Below are positions 1 through 8,727 of a stretch of DNA of 57,653 nt, in pieces (positions within the stretch are counted from its first letter, which is position 1; every line of letters begins with the position of its first letter). Below the pieces are notes generated by a model that saw only the letters and a program-made list of their open reading frames with translations, did no database searches and was not told the DNA's origin. Made by a program: the position numbers and the translations under genes. The stretch comes from Rossellomorea pakistanensis (GTDB lineage Bacteria; Bacillota; Bacilli; Bacillales; Bacillaceae_B), in assembly GCF_016908495.1 (NCBI RefSeq), contig NZ_JAFBDZ010000009.1, forward strand, positions 1-57,653, given 5' to 3'.

Positions 1-15
1 CTGTCCCCGCAACCA
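1..15 (+). tRNA. tRNA-fMet, 3' end only (partial)
   Basis: The first 15 bases end in CCCCGCA-ACCA. That is the 3' acceptor arm and CCA end of a bacterial initiator tRNA; the A before the discriminator base fits the initiator-specific C1-A72 mismatch. The rest lies upstream of the window. It sits three bases before tRNA-Asp, so both belong to one tRNA cluster. The identity rests on the acceptor arm alone. Confidence 0.6.
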
Positions 16-18
16 AAT

Positions 19-95
19 GGTCCGGTAGTTCAGTTGGTTAGAATGCCTGCCTGTCACGCAGGAGGTCGCGGGTTCGAGTCCCGTCCGGACCGCCA
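19..95 (+). tRNA. tRNA-Asp (anticodon GTC)
   Basis: A complete cloverleaf can be folded. The acceptor stem GGTCCGG pairs with CCGGACC, and the anticodon stem CCTGC/GCAGG encloses loop CTGTCAC with anticodon GTC. The T arm carries GGTTCGAGTCC, and the gene ends with encoded CCA after discriminator G. It is the last member of a tRNA cluster and is followed by a rho-independent terminator. Confidence 0.97.
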
Positions 96-112
96 TTAGA
101 TTACTTCATGAT

Positions 113-140
113 TAACGAAACAGTGTTTCGTTATTTTTTT
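113..140 (+). terminator. Terminator of the tRNA cluster
   Basis: A 9-bp perfect stem TAACGAAAC/GTTTCGTTA with a 3-base loop is followed by a run of Ts. It lies 18 bases after tRNA-Asp and closes the tRNA transcript. Confidence 0.85.
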
Positions 141-200
141 ATGTCTACATTTGATTTTGCTCATCTTTACAAAATCGGGTAAACTACATATATACATAAT

Positions 201-232
201 CCTTAGGATTGTCATCATCCTAGGGTTTTTTT
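201..232 (+). terminator. Hairpin with T-run upstream of tsaE
   Basis: CCTTAGGAT and ATCCTAGGG pair over 9 bp (one G-T) around a 7-base loop and are followed by seven Ts. It lies about 25 bases before the tsaE start. It may be a second terminator or an attenuator for the tsaE operon; no leader peptide or known riboswitch is visible. Confidence 0.5.
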
Positions 233-257
233 ATACACGTTAGACTAAAGGAGATTC

Positions 258-719
258 ATGATGAGTCAGTTTATTTTTAAAACGAACACCCCAGAGGAAA
301 CCTCTATATTTGCTGAAAAATTAGCTTCCTATTTAGCGCCTAATGATTTAATTACTTTAGAGGGTGATCTAGGTGCTGGAAAAACGACTTTTACAAAAGG
401 GTTAGCTAGAGGGCTAGGTGTTTCTAGAACGGTGAATAGTCCAACATTCACTATTATTAAGGAATACAAAGGTACCACAATGCCTTTTTATCATATGGAT
501 GTATATAGATTAGAGGATTCTTTTGAAGATCTAGGCTTTGATGAGTATTTTGAAGGAAATGGAGTTACGGTAGTGGAATGGGCTCATATTATTGAAGAGC
601 AGCTTCCTCCCCATCGATTAGCGATTGCCATTTTTCGTGAAGGGGATACGAATAGAAGAGTTGAGCTTCAGCCTCTCGGAGACCGGTATGTAAAGATATG
701 TGAGGAGATTTTTTCATGA
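258..719 (+). CDS. tsaE: tRNA threonylcarbamoyladenosine biosynthesis ATPase TsaE (YdiB)
   Basis: TsaE is the small ATPase that drives the TsaB-TsaD complex making t6A37 on ANN-decoding tRNAs in the cytoplasm. The 153-residue protein has the Walker A motif GDLGAGKTT at residues 36-44 and SPTF plus VVEWAH segments typical of the family. Two adjacent ATGs (258, 261) follow AAAGGAG at 247-252; the second has the better spacing, so the start is uncertain by one codon. It overlaps tsaB by four bases (ATGA), so tsaE-tsaB-rimI-tsaD is one operon as in B. subtilis ydiBCDE. thiL, which precedes it in B. subtilis, is not here. Confidence 0.97.
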   Translation: MMSQFIFKTNTPEETSIFAEKLASYLAPNDLITLEGDLGAGKTTFTKGLARGLGVSRTVNSPTFTIIKEYKGTTMPFYHMDVYRLEDSFEDLGFDEYFEGNGVTVVEWAHIIEEQLPPHRLAIAIFREGDTNRRVELQPLGDRYVKICEEIFS

Positions 720-1414
720 AAGTATTAGCAATCGATACGTCTAATTATCAATTGGGAGTTGCGTTGATTGAAGAGGGGAAAGTTGTCGGGGAGTTTATGA
801 CAAACCTTAAGAAGAATCACTCGTTAAGAGCAATGCCTGCCGTTGAGATGCTACTAGAACAGTGTGATGTGAAGCCGAAGGAGCTGACGAAAATTGTGGT
901 CGCACAAGGTCCTGGATCCTATACAGGTGTAAGAATTGGTGTGACCATTGCGAAGACCTTGAGCTGGTCTTTAAACATTCCCATTGTCGGGGTATCTAGC
1001 TTAGCTGTATTAGCTTCTTCTGGTAGGTATTTTGATGGTCTGCTATGTCCATTATTTGATGCGAGAAGAGGTCAGGTCTATACAGGTCTTTACAAATTTG
1101 AAGAAGGTAAGCTCGTAACGTTGGTAAGTGATTCGAACCTTTTAATGACAGATTGGATAGGACACCTAAATGATTATCAAGAAAATATTCTATTCTTAGG
1201 TCATGATGTTGATATTCATCGTGAAGTTATTTCAAGTAAGCTTGGAAAGAAAGGTGTATTTGCTCACCTATCAAGCCATAATCCTCGTCCTGCTGAACTA
1301 GCCCTTCTTGGATTAGAACGAGAACACAATCCTGTTCACGGGTTTGTTCCAAATTATATTCGAATGGCTGAAGCTGAAGTTAAGTGGTTAGAGTCACAAA
1401 AAGATAAGGAATAG
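716..1414 (+). CDS. tsaB: t6A complex scaffold protein TsaB (YdiC)
   Basis: TsaB is an ASKHA-fold partner and scaffold of TsaD, needed for transfer of the threonylcarbamoyl group to A37 of tRNA. The 232-residue protein begins with the phosphate-1-like strand LAIDTSN and contains GPGSYTGVRIG, a signature stretch of TsaB near residues 65-75. Its start overlaps the tsaE stop, giving translational coupling. The C-terminal 'PNYIR' is typical of Firmicute TsaB. Confidence 0.97.
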   Translation: MKVLAIDTSNYQLGVALIEEGKVVGEFMTNLKKNHSLRAMPAVEMLLEQCDVKPKELTKIVVAQGPGSYTGVRIGVTIAKTLSWSLNIPIVGVSSLAVLASSGRYFDGLLCPLFDARRGQVYTGLYKFEEGKLVTLVSDSNLLMTDWIGHLNDYQENILFLGHDVDIHREVISSKLGKKGVFAHLSSHNPRPAELALLGLEREHNPVHGFVPNYIRMAEAEVKWLESQKDKE

Positions 1415-1427
1415 CTGAGGACTTATT

Positions 1428-1877
1428 ATGGGAGATTATTCGATAAGGCTGATGGGATTAGAAGATTTAGATGATGTCATGGAAGTTGAACAAAAATCAT
1501 TTTCGATTCCCTGGACAAGAGAGGCTTTTTATAATGAAATCGAGAATAATTCTTTTGCTTCCTACTTAGTAGTTGAACATGAGGAAAGGGTTATCGGTTA
1601 TTGTGGTGTGTGGATCATTGTGGATCAAGCTCATATTACGAATGTAGCTATTTTGCCAGAAATGCGTGGGAATGGTTTAGGCCATTTGATGATGAAAAGT
1701 ATGATCACACTTGCGATTGAAATGGGAGCAGCCACGATGACCTTAGAAGTGAGAGTTAGTAATGAACCAGCACAACGATTATATCGAAAGCTTGGATTTC
1801 AAAATGGTGGCATACGAAAAAACTATTATTCTGATAATCAAGAGGATGCATTAGTAATGTGGGTGAATTTAAAATGA
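1428..1877 (+). CDS. rimI: Ribosomal protein S18 alanine N-acetyltransferase RimI (YdiD)
   Basis: This is a GNAT-fold N-acetyltransferase of 149 residues, the usual length for RimI. The acetyl-CoA loop is visible as EMRGNGLGH near residues 80-88, followed by the [13 protein letters not shown] segment typical of the family. Position inside the t6A operon matches ydiD. RimI acetylates the N-terminus of S18 in E. coli; in Bacillus the substrate is less clear, so 'RimI-like' is the safe reading. Confidence 0.93.
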   Translation: MGDYSIRLMGLEDLDDVMEVEQKSFSIPWTREAFYNEIENNSFASYLVVEHEERVIGYCGVWIIVDQAHITNVAILPEMRGNGLGHLMMKSMITLAIEMGAATMTLEVRVSNEPAQRLYRKLGFQNGGIRKNYYSDNQEDALVMWVNLK

Positions 1878-2893
1878 CAAATGATTTATATGTAATGGGT
1901 ATTGAAACGAGCTGTGATGAAACAGCGGTTTCTATCATAAAAAACGGAACAGAAATCATTTCAAATGTTGTCGCTTCCCAAATTGAAAGCCACAAACGAT
2001 TTGGTGGTGTAGTACCAGAGATTGCATCGAGACATCATGTTGAACAAGTAACCGTTATGATAGAAGAAGCATTGCATCAAGGGAATATGACGATTACATC
2101 TATTGATGCGATTGCAGTAACAGAAGGTCCTGGATTAGTCGGTGCTTTATTAATTGGAGTGAATGCTGCAAAAGCTCTTGCTTTTGCTCATAATATTCCT
2201 CTTGTTGGCGTTCACCATATTGCAGGACATATCTATGCAAACCGTTTAATAACCGAAATGAAGTTCCCTTTATTGTCTCTAGTCGTTTCTGGAGGGCATA
2301 CTGAATTAGTTTTGATGAAAGAGCACGGGGTTTTTGAAGTTATTGGAGAAACGAGGGATGATGCAGCTGGTGAAGCCTATGACAAAGTGGCAAGACAGCT
2401 TCAGTTACCATATCCAGGTGGGCCTCATATCGATCGGCTTGCCCATGAAGGAGAACCAACGATTTCCTTACCAAGAGCATGGCTTGAGCCAGACTCGTTT
2501 GATTTTAGCTTCAGTGGGCTAAAATCGGCAGTGATTAATACGCTTCACAATGCGAGACAAAAAGGAGAAGAGATATCTCCAGAAAATTTGGCCGCAAGCT
2601 TTCAAGCAAGTGTCGTAGAGGTTTTAGTGACTAAAACAATAAAAGCAGCAAAGCTTTACAATGTTAAACAAGTACTGCTGGCAGGTGGGGTTGCTGCTAA
2701 TAAAGGGTTACGGTGGGAACTTGAACAGGCATTTTTGGATTTTCCTGACATCGAACTCATCATTCCACCATTACATTTATGCACGGACAATGCCGCTATG
2801 ATTGCTGCAGCAGGGACAATTCGCTTCCAGCAAGGAAAAAGAAGTGGATTAGAGATGAATGCGAATCCAGGTTTAGATTTAGAAACTTTTTAA
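1874..2893 (+). CDS. tsaD: t6A synthase catalytic subunit TsaD (Gcp, YdiE)
   Basis: TsaD transfers threonylcarbamoyl from TC-AMP to tRNA A37. The ASKHA protein has GIETSCDET at the N-terminus and the metal-binding HxxxH in HHIAGH near residues 115-119, followed by SGGHTEL and [13 protein letters not shown] chose ATG 1874 (339 residues) because it overlaps the rimI stop as ATGA and aligns with the family. An in-frame ATG at 1859 would add five residues and cannot be excluded. Last gene of the operon; a terminator follows directly. Confidence 0.96.
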   Translation: MTNDLYVMGIETSCDETAVSIIKNGTEIISNVVASQIESHKRFGGVVPEIASRHHVEQVTVMIEEALHQGNMTITSIDAIAVTEGPGLVGALLIGVNAAKALAFAHNIPLVGVHHIAGHIYANRLITEMKFPLLSLVVSGGHTELVLMKEHGVFEVIGETRDDAAGEAYDKVARQLQLPYPGGPHIDRLAHEGEPTISLPRAWLEPDSFDFSFSGLKSAVINTLHNARQKGEEISPENLAASFQASVVEVLVTKTIKAAKLYNVKQVLLAGGVAANKGLRWELEQAFLDFPDIELIIPPLHLCTDNAAMIAAAGTIRFQQGKRSGLEMNANPGLDLETF

Positions 2894-2899
2894 GAGAGG

Positions 2900-2933
2900 G
2901 CACATGGCCAGTGAAGAGGTCATGTGCTTTTTC
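2900..2933 (+). terminator. Terminator after tsaD
   Basis: GCACATGGCC pairs with GGTCATGTGC (10 bp, one wobble) around an 8-base loop, followed by a T-run. It starts 6 bases after the tsaD stop. Confidence 0.85.
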
Positions 2934-2984
2934 ATTGTTAAGCATTAAGCAGAAATGTGGATGACTTTGGGATAAGTGATCAGA

Positions 2985-3315
2985 GGCAAAGCCACGTGAT
3001 GAGGCGAACTTGGTTTTCATCCTATACACAAGGGTTCCGCATTTCTGGTGTCCAGCTCCTCGAGGCATAAGTCAAGTCAACAAGGAAGGGCGCCCTTCCT
3101 TGTTGACTCGCCTTATGCTTGTCGGTGGCCCACAGGAGGTGGCAAACTTAGCCTTTCATCCTTAATCCGAGGCGCTCCGCTTTTCTAGTGTCCAGCTCCA
3201 GCGCCTAGGTCCTCGAGACATAAGCCAAGTCACATAGAAAGGGAAAAAGCACCCTTTCTATGTGACTTGGCTTATGCTTGTCGGACCTGTTCGAGGCGCT
3301 TCCGCTTTTCTAGAA
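2985..3315. repeat. Two tandem copies of a Bacillaceae intergenic hairpin repeat
   Basis: Two related units share TGTCCAGCTCC, CATAAG and CTTATGCTTGTCGG. Each encloses a long inverted repeat: 3070-3117, with arms read as CAACAAGGAAGGG and its complement, and 3219-3276, with 25-bp perfect arms. Outer arms AGGTCC/GGACCT and GCGCCT/AGGCGC extend the second hairpin. The flanks carry GCTTTTCTAG. I recognise this as a dispersed non-coding repeat common between genes of many Bacillus-type genomes. No protein is encoded; open frames crossing it are artefacts of the symmetry. Confidence 0.7.
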
Positions 3316-3335
3316 CAAATGTTTTGTACACAGGT

Positions 3336-3576
3336 TGTGGATAAGGTGTGAGTAAGTTGAAAAATCTTGTTAAAAAGCATAGGGATAAAATCATGTTTAT
3401 AAACAGTGGATATTGTGGATAACCAGGAAGATATCTGTGGATATTGTGGAAAAATCCTGTTAATAACGTTAAATCAACAAAAATAATGTGAATAACTTTG
3501 TAAGCATGGGAAGATTTTCATATAAAAATAGACCTGTCTGAAGTTACTAACAATTCAAACAGATCTATGTGTATAA
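3336..3576 (-). promoter_or_regulatory. DnaA-box cluster downstream of tsaD
   Basis: On the minus strand the consensus TTATCCACA occurs exactly at 3336-3344 and 3414-3422. One-mismatch versions lie at 3436-3444, 3445-3453, 3487-3495 and 3568-3576, and weaker ones at 3347 and 3405, all in the same orientation. B. subtilis is known to have stable DnaA-binding clusters outside oriC, and as I recall one lies by gcp (tsaD). The location here matches, so this is probably the orthologous initiator-titration cluster. The last box overlaps the ydiF terminator region. Confidence 0.7.
3523..3566 (-). terminator. Terminator of ydiF (minus strand)
   Basis: Read on the minus strand, AGATCTGTTTGAA pairs with TTCAGACAGGTCT (13 bp, two wobbles) around an 11-base loop, followed by ATTTTTATAT. 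It starts 18 bases after the stop of the ABC-F gene. Confidence 0.8.
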
Positions 3577-3583
3577 CACGAAA

Positions 3584-5512
3584 TTAAGTTTGTAATAACT
3601 CTTCTAATTCTGCCCATTCTTCCATTAATTCTTCAAGTTTTTCTTTCGCCGTTTCTAATTTTGATGTTATTTCTTGCAGCTGCTCATGATCTTGAAAAAC
3701 ATCGGGGTCAACAAGCTTAGCTTCTAATTCTTCGATCTCGCCTTCAATTTCTTCCATCTGCCCTTCCAACTCTTCTACTCTTCTTTTTCGTTGCCGTTCT
3801 AGCTTTTTTGCTTCTTTATCGATCTTGAATGAGCTTTTATTTGATTGTTCCACAATGTTATCCACTTTATTATCTTCAAGCTCTGCAAGCTCAAGCATTT
3901 CTTGTTTTTTCTGTATATAGTAATCGTAGTCACCTAGGAACTCTGTTATTCCGTTTGTGGATAACTCTAACACCTTGGTGGTGATTCGATTAATAAAGTA
4001 ACGATCATGAGAGACAAAGATGATGGTACCAGGATAATCAATGAGTGCATTTTCCAGAACTTCTTTGCTATCGAGATCAAGATGGTTCGTAGGCTCATCA
4101 AGAATCAAAAGATTGGCTTTTTGCATCATCAGCTTAGATAAGGCAAGACGAGCTTTTTCCCCACCGCTTAGGGCTGTAACCGGTTTTAGAACATCCTCCC
4201 CTGAAAATAGAAAATTTCCAAGGATTGTGCGGATTTCTTTTTCATTTTTCATCGGATATTCATCCCATAGCTCATTTAAAACGGTTTTATTGGAGGAAAG
4301 CTCTGCTTGTTCTTGATCATAGTAGCCAATAGAAACATTGGACCCGAAAGAAAAGTTTCCATGAAGAGGAGTTAATCTTCCTATCAATGTTTTAAGCAAA
4401 GTTGATTTTCCGACACCATTTGGACCAACAAGGGCAATACTATCCGTTTTTTGAACATTAAAAGAGAGCCCTTTTGAAATTAAGCCATCATCATATCCAA
4501 TAGATAGATTGTCCACTTTGAGAACATCATTTCCACTTTGACGATCAATGGAGAAGGAGAAGTTTGCAGACTTTTCGTCACCTTGTGGTCTGTCCATCAG
4601 ATCCATTTTCTCTAATTTCTTTCTTCTGCTTTGCGCCATTTTGGTTGTAGATGCCCGAGCAATGTTTCGTTGAATAAAGTCTTGGAGCTTTGCAACTTCC
4701 TGCTGTTGTCTTTCAAATTGCTTAAGATCTTTTTCATAGTTTTCTGCTTTGTATTGAAGGAATTTACTGTAATTTCCTATATATTTTTTTGAAGCGTTTC
4801 TTGAGATTTCGTAAACTTGATTGACGACTTTATCAAGGAAGTAGCGATCATGGGAAACAATGAGTACGGCTCCATCATATCCTTGTAAATATTGTTCCAG
4901 CCATGAAAGGGTGTCAATGTCTAGATGGTTTGTTGGCTCATCCAGAATTAAGATGTCTGGTTTACTAAGCAAAAGTTTTCCGAGAGCCAATCGTGTTTTT
5001 TGTCCACCGCTTAATGTAGATATCTTTGTACGATAATCAAAATCCTGAAAATTTAATCCGTGTAGGACAGAGCGAATATCGGCTTCATATTGGTAGCCGC
5101 CAGAATCCTTGAATAGGACCTGAAGTTCATCATATTCTTTTAAAATGCGCTGATAGACTTCAGCGTTTTCGTATACAGTCGGATCTGCCATCTTTTGTTC
5201 AAGCTCGCGAAGCTTTGTCTCTTGTTGAAGGAGCGTTTGAAACACTAGTAGCATTTCGTCCCAAATCGTTCGATCGGATTCTAATCCTGTATTTTGAGCC
5301 AGGTAGCCCATTAAAACTTCCTTTGGCTTCGTTATTTCCCCAGAATCATAAGACATCTGCCCGGAAATAATTTTTAAGAGTGTTGATTTCCCTGCACCAT
5401 TTCTCCCGACAAGAGCAATCCTGTCACGGGTTTGAATTTCTAACTTTATATTGGAAAGAATCACTTCGGCACCGAAGGATTTTGTTATTTGATTGACTTG
5501 CAATAATATCAT
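3584..5512 (-). CDS. ydiF: ABC-F family ATPase (YdiF-type)
   Basis: This is a duplicated-ATPase ABC-F protein of 642 residues without membrane segments; family members act on ribosomes as translation factors. ABC1 has Walker A GRNGAGKST near residue 37, signature LSGGQKTR and LILDEPTNHLD. The inter-domain linker is at about 240-310. ABC2 has GPNGVGKST, LSGGEKARL and a second LILDEPTNHLD. A charged coiled-coil tail rich in Glu/Lys ends the protein. ATG 5512 is preceded by GAGGTGA. It is divergent from the flanking operons, as in B. subtilis. Antibiotic-resistance function is not implied. Confidence 0.95.
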   Translation of the reverse strand: MILLQVNQITKSFGAEVILSNIKLEIQTRDRIALVGRNGAGKSTLLKIISGQMSYDSGEITKPKEVLMGYLAQNTGLESDRTIWDEMLLVFQTLLQQETKLRELEQKMADPTVYENAEVYQRILKEYDELQVLFKDSGGYQYEADIRSVLHGLNFQDFDYRTKISTLSGGQKTRLALGKLLLSKPDILILDEPTNHLDIDTLSWLEQYLQGYDGAVLIVSHDRYFLDKVVNQVYEISRNASKKYIGNYSKFLQYKAENYEKDLKQFERQQQEVAKLQDFIQRNIARASTTKMAQSRRKKLEKMDLMDRPQGDEKSANFSFSIDRQSGNDVLKVDNLSIGYDDGLISKGLSFNVQKTDSIALVGPNGVGKSTLLKTLIGRLTPLHGNFSFGSNVSIGYYDQEQAELSSNKTVLNELWDEYPMKNEKEIRTILGNFLFSGEDVLKPVTALSGGEKARLALSKLMMQKANLLILDEPTNHLDLDSKEVLENALIDYPGTIIFVSHDRYFINRITTKVLELSTNGITEFLGDYDYYIQKKQEMLELAELEDNKVDNIVEQSNKSSFKIDKEAKKLERQRKRRVEELEGQMEEIEGEIEELEAKLVDPDVFQDHEQLQEITSKLETAKEKLEELMEEWAELEELLQT

Positions 5513-5876
5513 TTTGATTCACCTCAACCTTATATCGTTAGTTTATCTTATTGAAGAGGGAACAGGCAATAAGCTAGATCCATGGGAAAGGGGCTCATTT
5601 TTTAAATATAGGTCTATTTTACTTTTTTCTTAGATGATTCCAGCACTTTTCAGGGGGAGAAAGGTTCATAAAACCGCTTAACTACAGCCTTTATTTCAAA
5701 ATGAAAGAAAGGTATCGGTAAATAGTAACAGATGAAAGAAATTTCCAAATGCATGTAAAAAAATTCTAAAATATGCTATATTACTTTTTGTGTTTAAAAG
5801 AGAGTCATAATTTCATAGGTTACATAGACAAGATTCGTAACAGTGAATTAAAAAAACAGCAAAAGGTCGTGAAAAA
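5513..5876. other. Intergenic region between divergent ydiF and lipoprotein gene
   Basis: This 364-bp AT-rich stretch must hold promoters for both divergent genes. A possible -10 (TATATT within GCTATATTAC) lies near 5777 on the plus strand, but no convincing -35 pairs with it. I see no RNA gene, repeat or known riboswitch. Confidence 0.4.
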
Positions 5877-7106
5877 GTGAAAAAGTCAAAAATTCTATGG
5901 TCCTCTATTCTTTCTTCCATGCTGTTGTTAGCAGCATGTGGTAGTGATGAAGAAGCTTCATCAGATAAGAAAGACTCAAAGCCAAAAACTGAGAATACAA
6001 GTGCTAAAGAAGATAAAGTAGAAAAAAAGGAAGAAACATCATCTGATGTACTAAATCCAACGATTGCAGAAGAATCTCAAGGAAATGTGGAAGTGATCTA
6101 CACGAATAAAGATCCTAAATATAGTCATGATATGGAAGGGTTTAAAGTAGCTGTTGAAGAGTACCAAATCGTAAAAGTAACCGATATGAGCCCCGACTTT
6201 GCGATTCCATTTGATGATCAAACCGATGGATATGTTGTGACGGCAAAAGTGACGCTAGATAATACAACAGGTAAAGCAATGTATTACAATCCTAATTTTC
6301 GGATTCAAGTTTCCAGTGAGTTAGATTATATTCCGAATGATACCCATAACACATTTGTAAAAGAAGAAGACAAAGTGAAGTCCAAGAAAGAAACAGAAGT
6401 ATCGAAATATGCTAAAGGTGAGAAAATTACGGGGCTTGTGACTTTTACACTAACAAATGAGGAGTTTGACTCCCTTAGTACCGTTAAACCAAAGTTTATT
6501 ATTGAAGGCGGTGTAGCGGATAATAAACAGTATAAAGATTCTTTCCAGGAGAATGCTATATTTGACTTTGCATACAGTGAAGAGCAAAAGCAACAAGCTG
6601 TCAGTGAGTCAAATTTTTATCCGGATAAGCTGACAACAGATAATCTAGCGGATAAGAAAATGATTTTTGAGAAATCGGGCATCAATGAAACCCAAAAACT
6701 TGGTGATGTGAATGTAACATTAGAAGGTGTTCAATATACAGAGGTTACTCCAACGGCGGAAAATGTAGAGCGTTTTAGTAATTTCGGGGATAACGGGATT
6801 GTTGCCTTAACGGTTAAATTAAAGCTGGATAATCAGTCAGATGCGCCAATTAGTATTTGGAATATCGGCTCTAAACTTCGCATAGACGAAGATCGTGGCT
6901 CTGTTATTTCTGCCGGCATGGCTGAACCTTCAAGTCCTAAGGAAATTAAAGCAGGGGAACAAGGGGAGAAATACCATGTGTTTTTGTTTAGAAAAGATGA
7001 ATTCGAATTGTTCAAGAAGTTCGATCTAGTATTTGGTCCTTTTGTTGGTACCGATGGAAAAGGATTATTCAAAAATAAAACAATAACGTTCCAATTACCA
7101 AGATAG
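5877..7106 (+). CDS. DUF5068-type surface lipoprotein
   Basis: The 409-residue protein starts at GTG 5877, with a purine-rich AAAAGGT upstream. It has a lipoprotein signal peptide with lipobox LLAAC (Cys21), then a Ser/Glu/Lys-rich linker to about residue 60. Two beta-rich domains follow. The first contains MEGFKVAVEEYQIVKVTDM, as in the DUF5068 lipoproteins of Bacillaceae; the second looks like a DUF4352-type immunoglobulin-like fold. It would be anchored outside the membrane. Function is unknown. It interrupts the otherwise conserved ydiF-moaC order, so it is a lineage-specific insertion. Confidence 0.8.
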   Translation: MKKSKILWSSILSSMLLLAACGSDEEASSDKKDSKPKTENTSAKEDKVEKKEETSSDVLNPTIAEESQGNVEVIYTNKDPKYSHDMEGFKVAVEEYQIVKVTDMSPDFAIPFDDQTDGYVVTAKVTLDNTTGKAMYYNPNFRIQVSSELDYIPNDTHNTFVKEEDKVKSKKETEVSKYAKGEKITGLVTFTLTNEEFDSLSTVKPKFIIEGGVADNKQYKDSFQENAIFDFAYSEEQKQQAVSESNFYPDKLTTDNLADKKMIFEKSGINETQKLGDVNVTLEGVQYTEVTPTAENVERFSNFGDNGIVALTVKLKLDNQSDAPISIWNIGSKLRIDEDRGSVISAGMAEPSSPKEIKAGEQGEKYHVFLFRKDEFELFKKFDLVFGPFVGTDGKGLFKNKTITFQLPR

Positions 7107-7121
7107 CAAGCGGAAGTAATC

Positions 7122-7176
7122 AACTGAGCCAGATGGTCAGGAATCATGATATGGTACCTGACACTTTGGCTCAGTT
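7122..7176 (+). terminator. Large hairpin after the DUF5068 gene
   Basis: AACTGAGCCA and TGGCTCAGTT form a perfect 10-bp outer stem. Inside it, TCAGG and CCTGA pair again. The T-run after it is weak, so it may be a terminator or a hairpin repeat. Confidence 0.5.
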
Positions 7177-7307
7177 TCTAATTTTGCGGAAATTTTATAA
7201 TAATTATTGCCTCTCTAGACTATTTCTCCATGAATTTGTGAAAAGTCTTTCAAACTTCAAAGACAGAGGTATGAAAATAGTGTATGATGTATGGGAGGAG
7301 AGATTAT

Positions 7308-7784
7308 ATGACTGAATTCACTCATTTTAACGAAGAAGGAAGAGCGAGAATGGTGGATGTTAGTAGTAAACCAGATACAGTTCGGACTGCTCTGGCTCAT
7401 TCAAGTATAAAGGTTAATAAGGAAGTATATGAAGCGATCATCCATCAGCAATTGGAAAAAGGTGATGTCCTTTCTGTTGGGCAAGTTGCTGGGATTATGG
7501 CTGCGAAGAAAACATGGGAGATTATCCCGATGTGTCACCCGATTCCATTAAAGGGGATCGATGTTTCTTTCGAATGGAAAGAAGATTTTGTGTTAGAAAT
7601 TACGGCAAAAGTAAAAACAAAGGGAAGTACCGGAGTAGAAATGGAAGCGTTAACAGCAGCTTCTGTTTGTGCACTCACCATTTACGATATGTGTAAGGCT
7701 GTTGATAAAAGCATGGTGATCGGTGAAACCTATTTAATAGAGAAAACTGGCGGGGTGAAAAGTCCCGATTATACAAGAGCTTAA
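7308..7784 (+). CDS. moaC: Cyclic pyranopterin monophosphate synthase MoaC
   Basis: MoaC converts the MoaA product to cyclic pyranopterin monophosphate, the first stable intermediate of molybdenum cofactor. The 158-residue protein shows the MCHPIPL motif and GVEMEALTA, both of the active-site region, plus the C-terminal KTGGKSP-like segment as [13 protein letters not shown] 7308 was chosen over the in-frame ATG at 7284 because GGGAGGAG lies seven bases upstream and the protein then begins as family members do. It is followed by rex with a 22-base gap. Confidence 0.96.
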   Translation: MTEFTHFNEEGRARMVDVSSKPDTVRTALAHSSIKVNKEVYEAIIHQQLEKGDVLSVGQVAGIMAAKKTWEIIPMCHPIPLKGIDVSFEWKEDFVLEITAKVKTKGSTGVEMEALTAASVCALTIYDMCKAVDKSMVIGETYLIEKTGGVKSPDYTRA

Positions 7785-7806
7785 ATCATTTGTGGGGGAA
7801 TGGTAG

Positions 7807-8478
7807 ATGAATCAGGAAACAAGCAAAATTCCACAAGCAACGGCGAAACGTTTACCGTTATATTATCGTTTTATTCAAAACCTACATTCATCTGGGAAAC
7901 AACGAGTTTCTTCAAAAGAACTTAGTGAGGCGGTAAAGGTAGACTCGGCGACGATTCGCCGCGATTTTTCATACTTTGGTGCATTAGGCAAAAAAGGATA
8001 TGGGTATAATGTTAACTATCTGCTATCCTTTTTTAGAAAGACACTTGATCAGGATGCGTTAACGAAAGTGGTATTAATCGGTGTTGGAAATCTCGGAACG
8101 GCATTTTTACATTATAATTTTATTAAAAACAACAATACTAAAATTGAGATGGCGTTTGACGTTGCCAAAGAGAAGATTGGTACTGAAATTGGTGATGTCC
8201 CAGTCTGCGATATGGATGAATTGGAAGAGAAGCTAGAGGGGGCTAATATTGAAGTGGCGATTTTGACCGTGCCTGCTCATTCAGCACAAAATATTACCGA
8301 CCGATTGGTAGCTTCTAATGTGAAAGGAATCCTAAATTTCACACCTGCACGTCTGAGTGTTCCAGATCACATTCGTATTCATCATATTGACCTTGCTGTC
8401 GAGCTTCAATCTTTAGTATACTTTTTAAAGCACTACTCTGAAGATGACACGGAAATGTCACAAGATGAGAATGGATAG
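7807..8478 (+). CDS. rex: Redox-sensing transcriptional repressor Rex
   Basis: Rex represses fermentation and respiration genes when NADH is low. The 223-residue protein has an N-terminal winged helix whose recognition region contains [11 protein letters not shown] (about 48-58). A Rossmann NAD(H)-binding fold follows, with GVGNLG at 92-97. The C-terminal swapped helix region ends in an acidic tail slightly longer than usual. ATG 7807 follows GGGGGAATGG. The order moaC-rex-tatA-tatC equals B. subtilis ydiG/H/I/J. Confidence 0.97.
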   Translation: MNQETSKIPQATAKRLPLYYRFIQNLHSSGKQRVSSKELSEAVKVDSATIRRDFSYFGALGKKGYGYNVNYLLSFFRKTLDQDALTKVVLIGVGNLGTAFLHYNFIKNNNTKIEMAFDVAKEKIGTEIGDVPVCDMDELEEKLEGANIEVAILTVPAHSAQNITDRLVASNVKGILNFTPARLSVPDHIRIHHIDLAVELQSLVYFLKHYSEDDTEMSQDENG

Positions 8479-8533
8479 AATAGAAAAATAGATTTTATTG
8501 CGTTAATATATAGTAGTGAGGAGGTGTAGCGTA

Positions 8534-8707
8534 ATGGTAGGTCCAGGTAGTATCATACTTATTGCAATTGTTGCTTTACTTATTTTCGGTCCTAAGAAAT
8601 TACCAGAGTTAGGGAAAGCAGCAGGAAGTACATTGCGCGAATTCAAAAATGCAACAAAAGGCTTAGCAGATGATGACGATGATTCTAAGAATAAAGATGC
8701 TAAGTAG
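8534..8707 (+). CDS. tatA: Twin-arginine translocase pore subunit TatA (TatAy type)
   Basis: TatA proteins oligomerise to let folded Tat substrates cross the membrane. The 57-residue protein has one N-terminal transmembrane helix, the hinge FGPKKLPELG, an amphipathic helix, and an Asp/Lys-rich tail. ATG 8534 sits eight bases after GAGGAGGTG and gives the usual short N-terminus; an upstream in-frame codon at 8516 lacks this support. It pairs with tatC immediately downstream, matching TatAy-TatCy of B. subtilis. Confidence 0.96.
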   Translation: MVGPGSIILIAIVALLIFGPKKLPELGKAAGSTLREFKNATKGLADDDDDSKNKDAK

Positions 8708-8727
8708 TGGATGTTAGGATGAAAGCC

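Noticed and set aside
2796..3068. Minus-strand 90-codon open frame over the end of tsaD
   Set aside because: It overlaps the tsaD coding end, a terminator and the hairpin repeat, and has no RBS or protein-like composition.
3584..5512. Antibiotic-resistance ABC-F call
   Set aside because: The protein matches the housekeeping YdiF type by position and sequence; nothing indicates ribosome-protection resistance.
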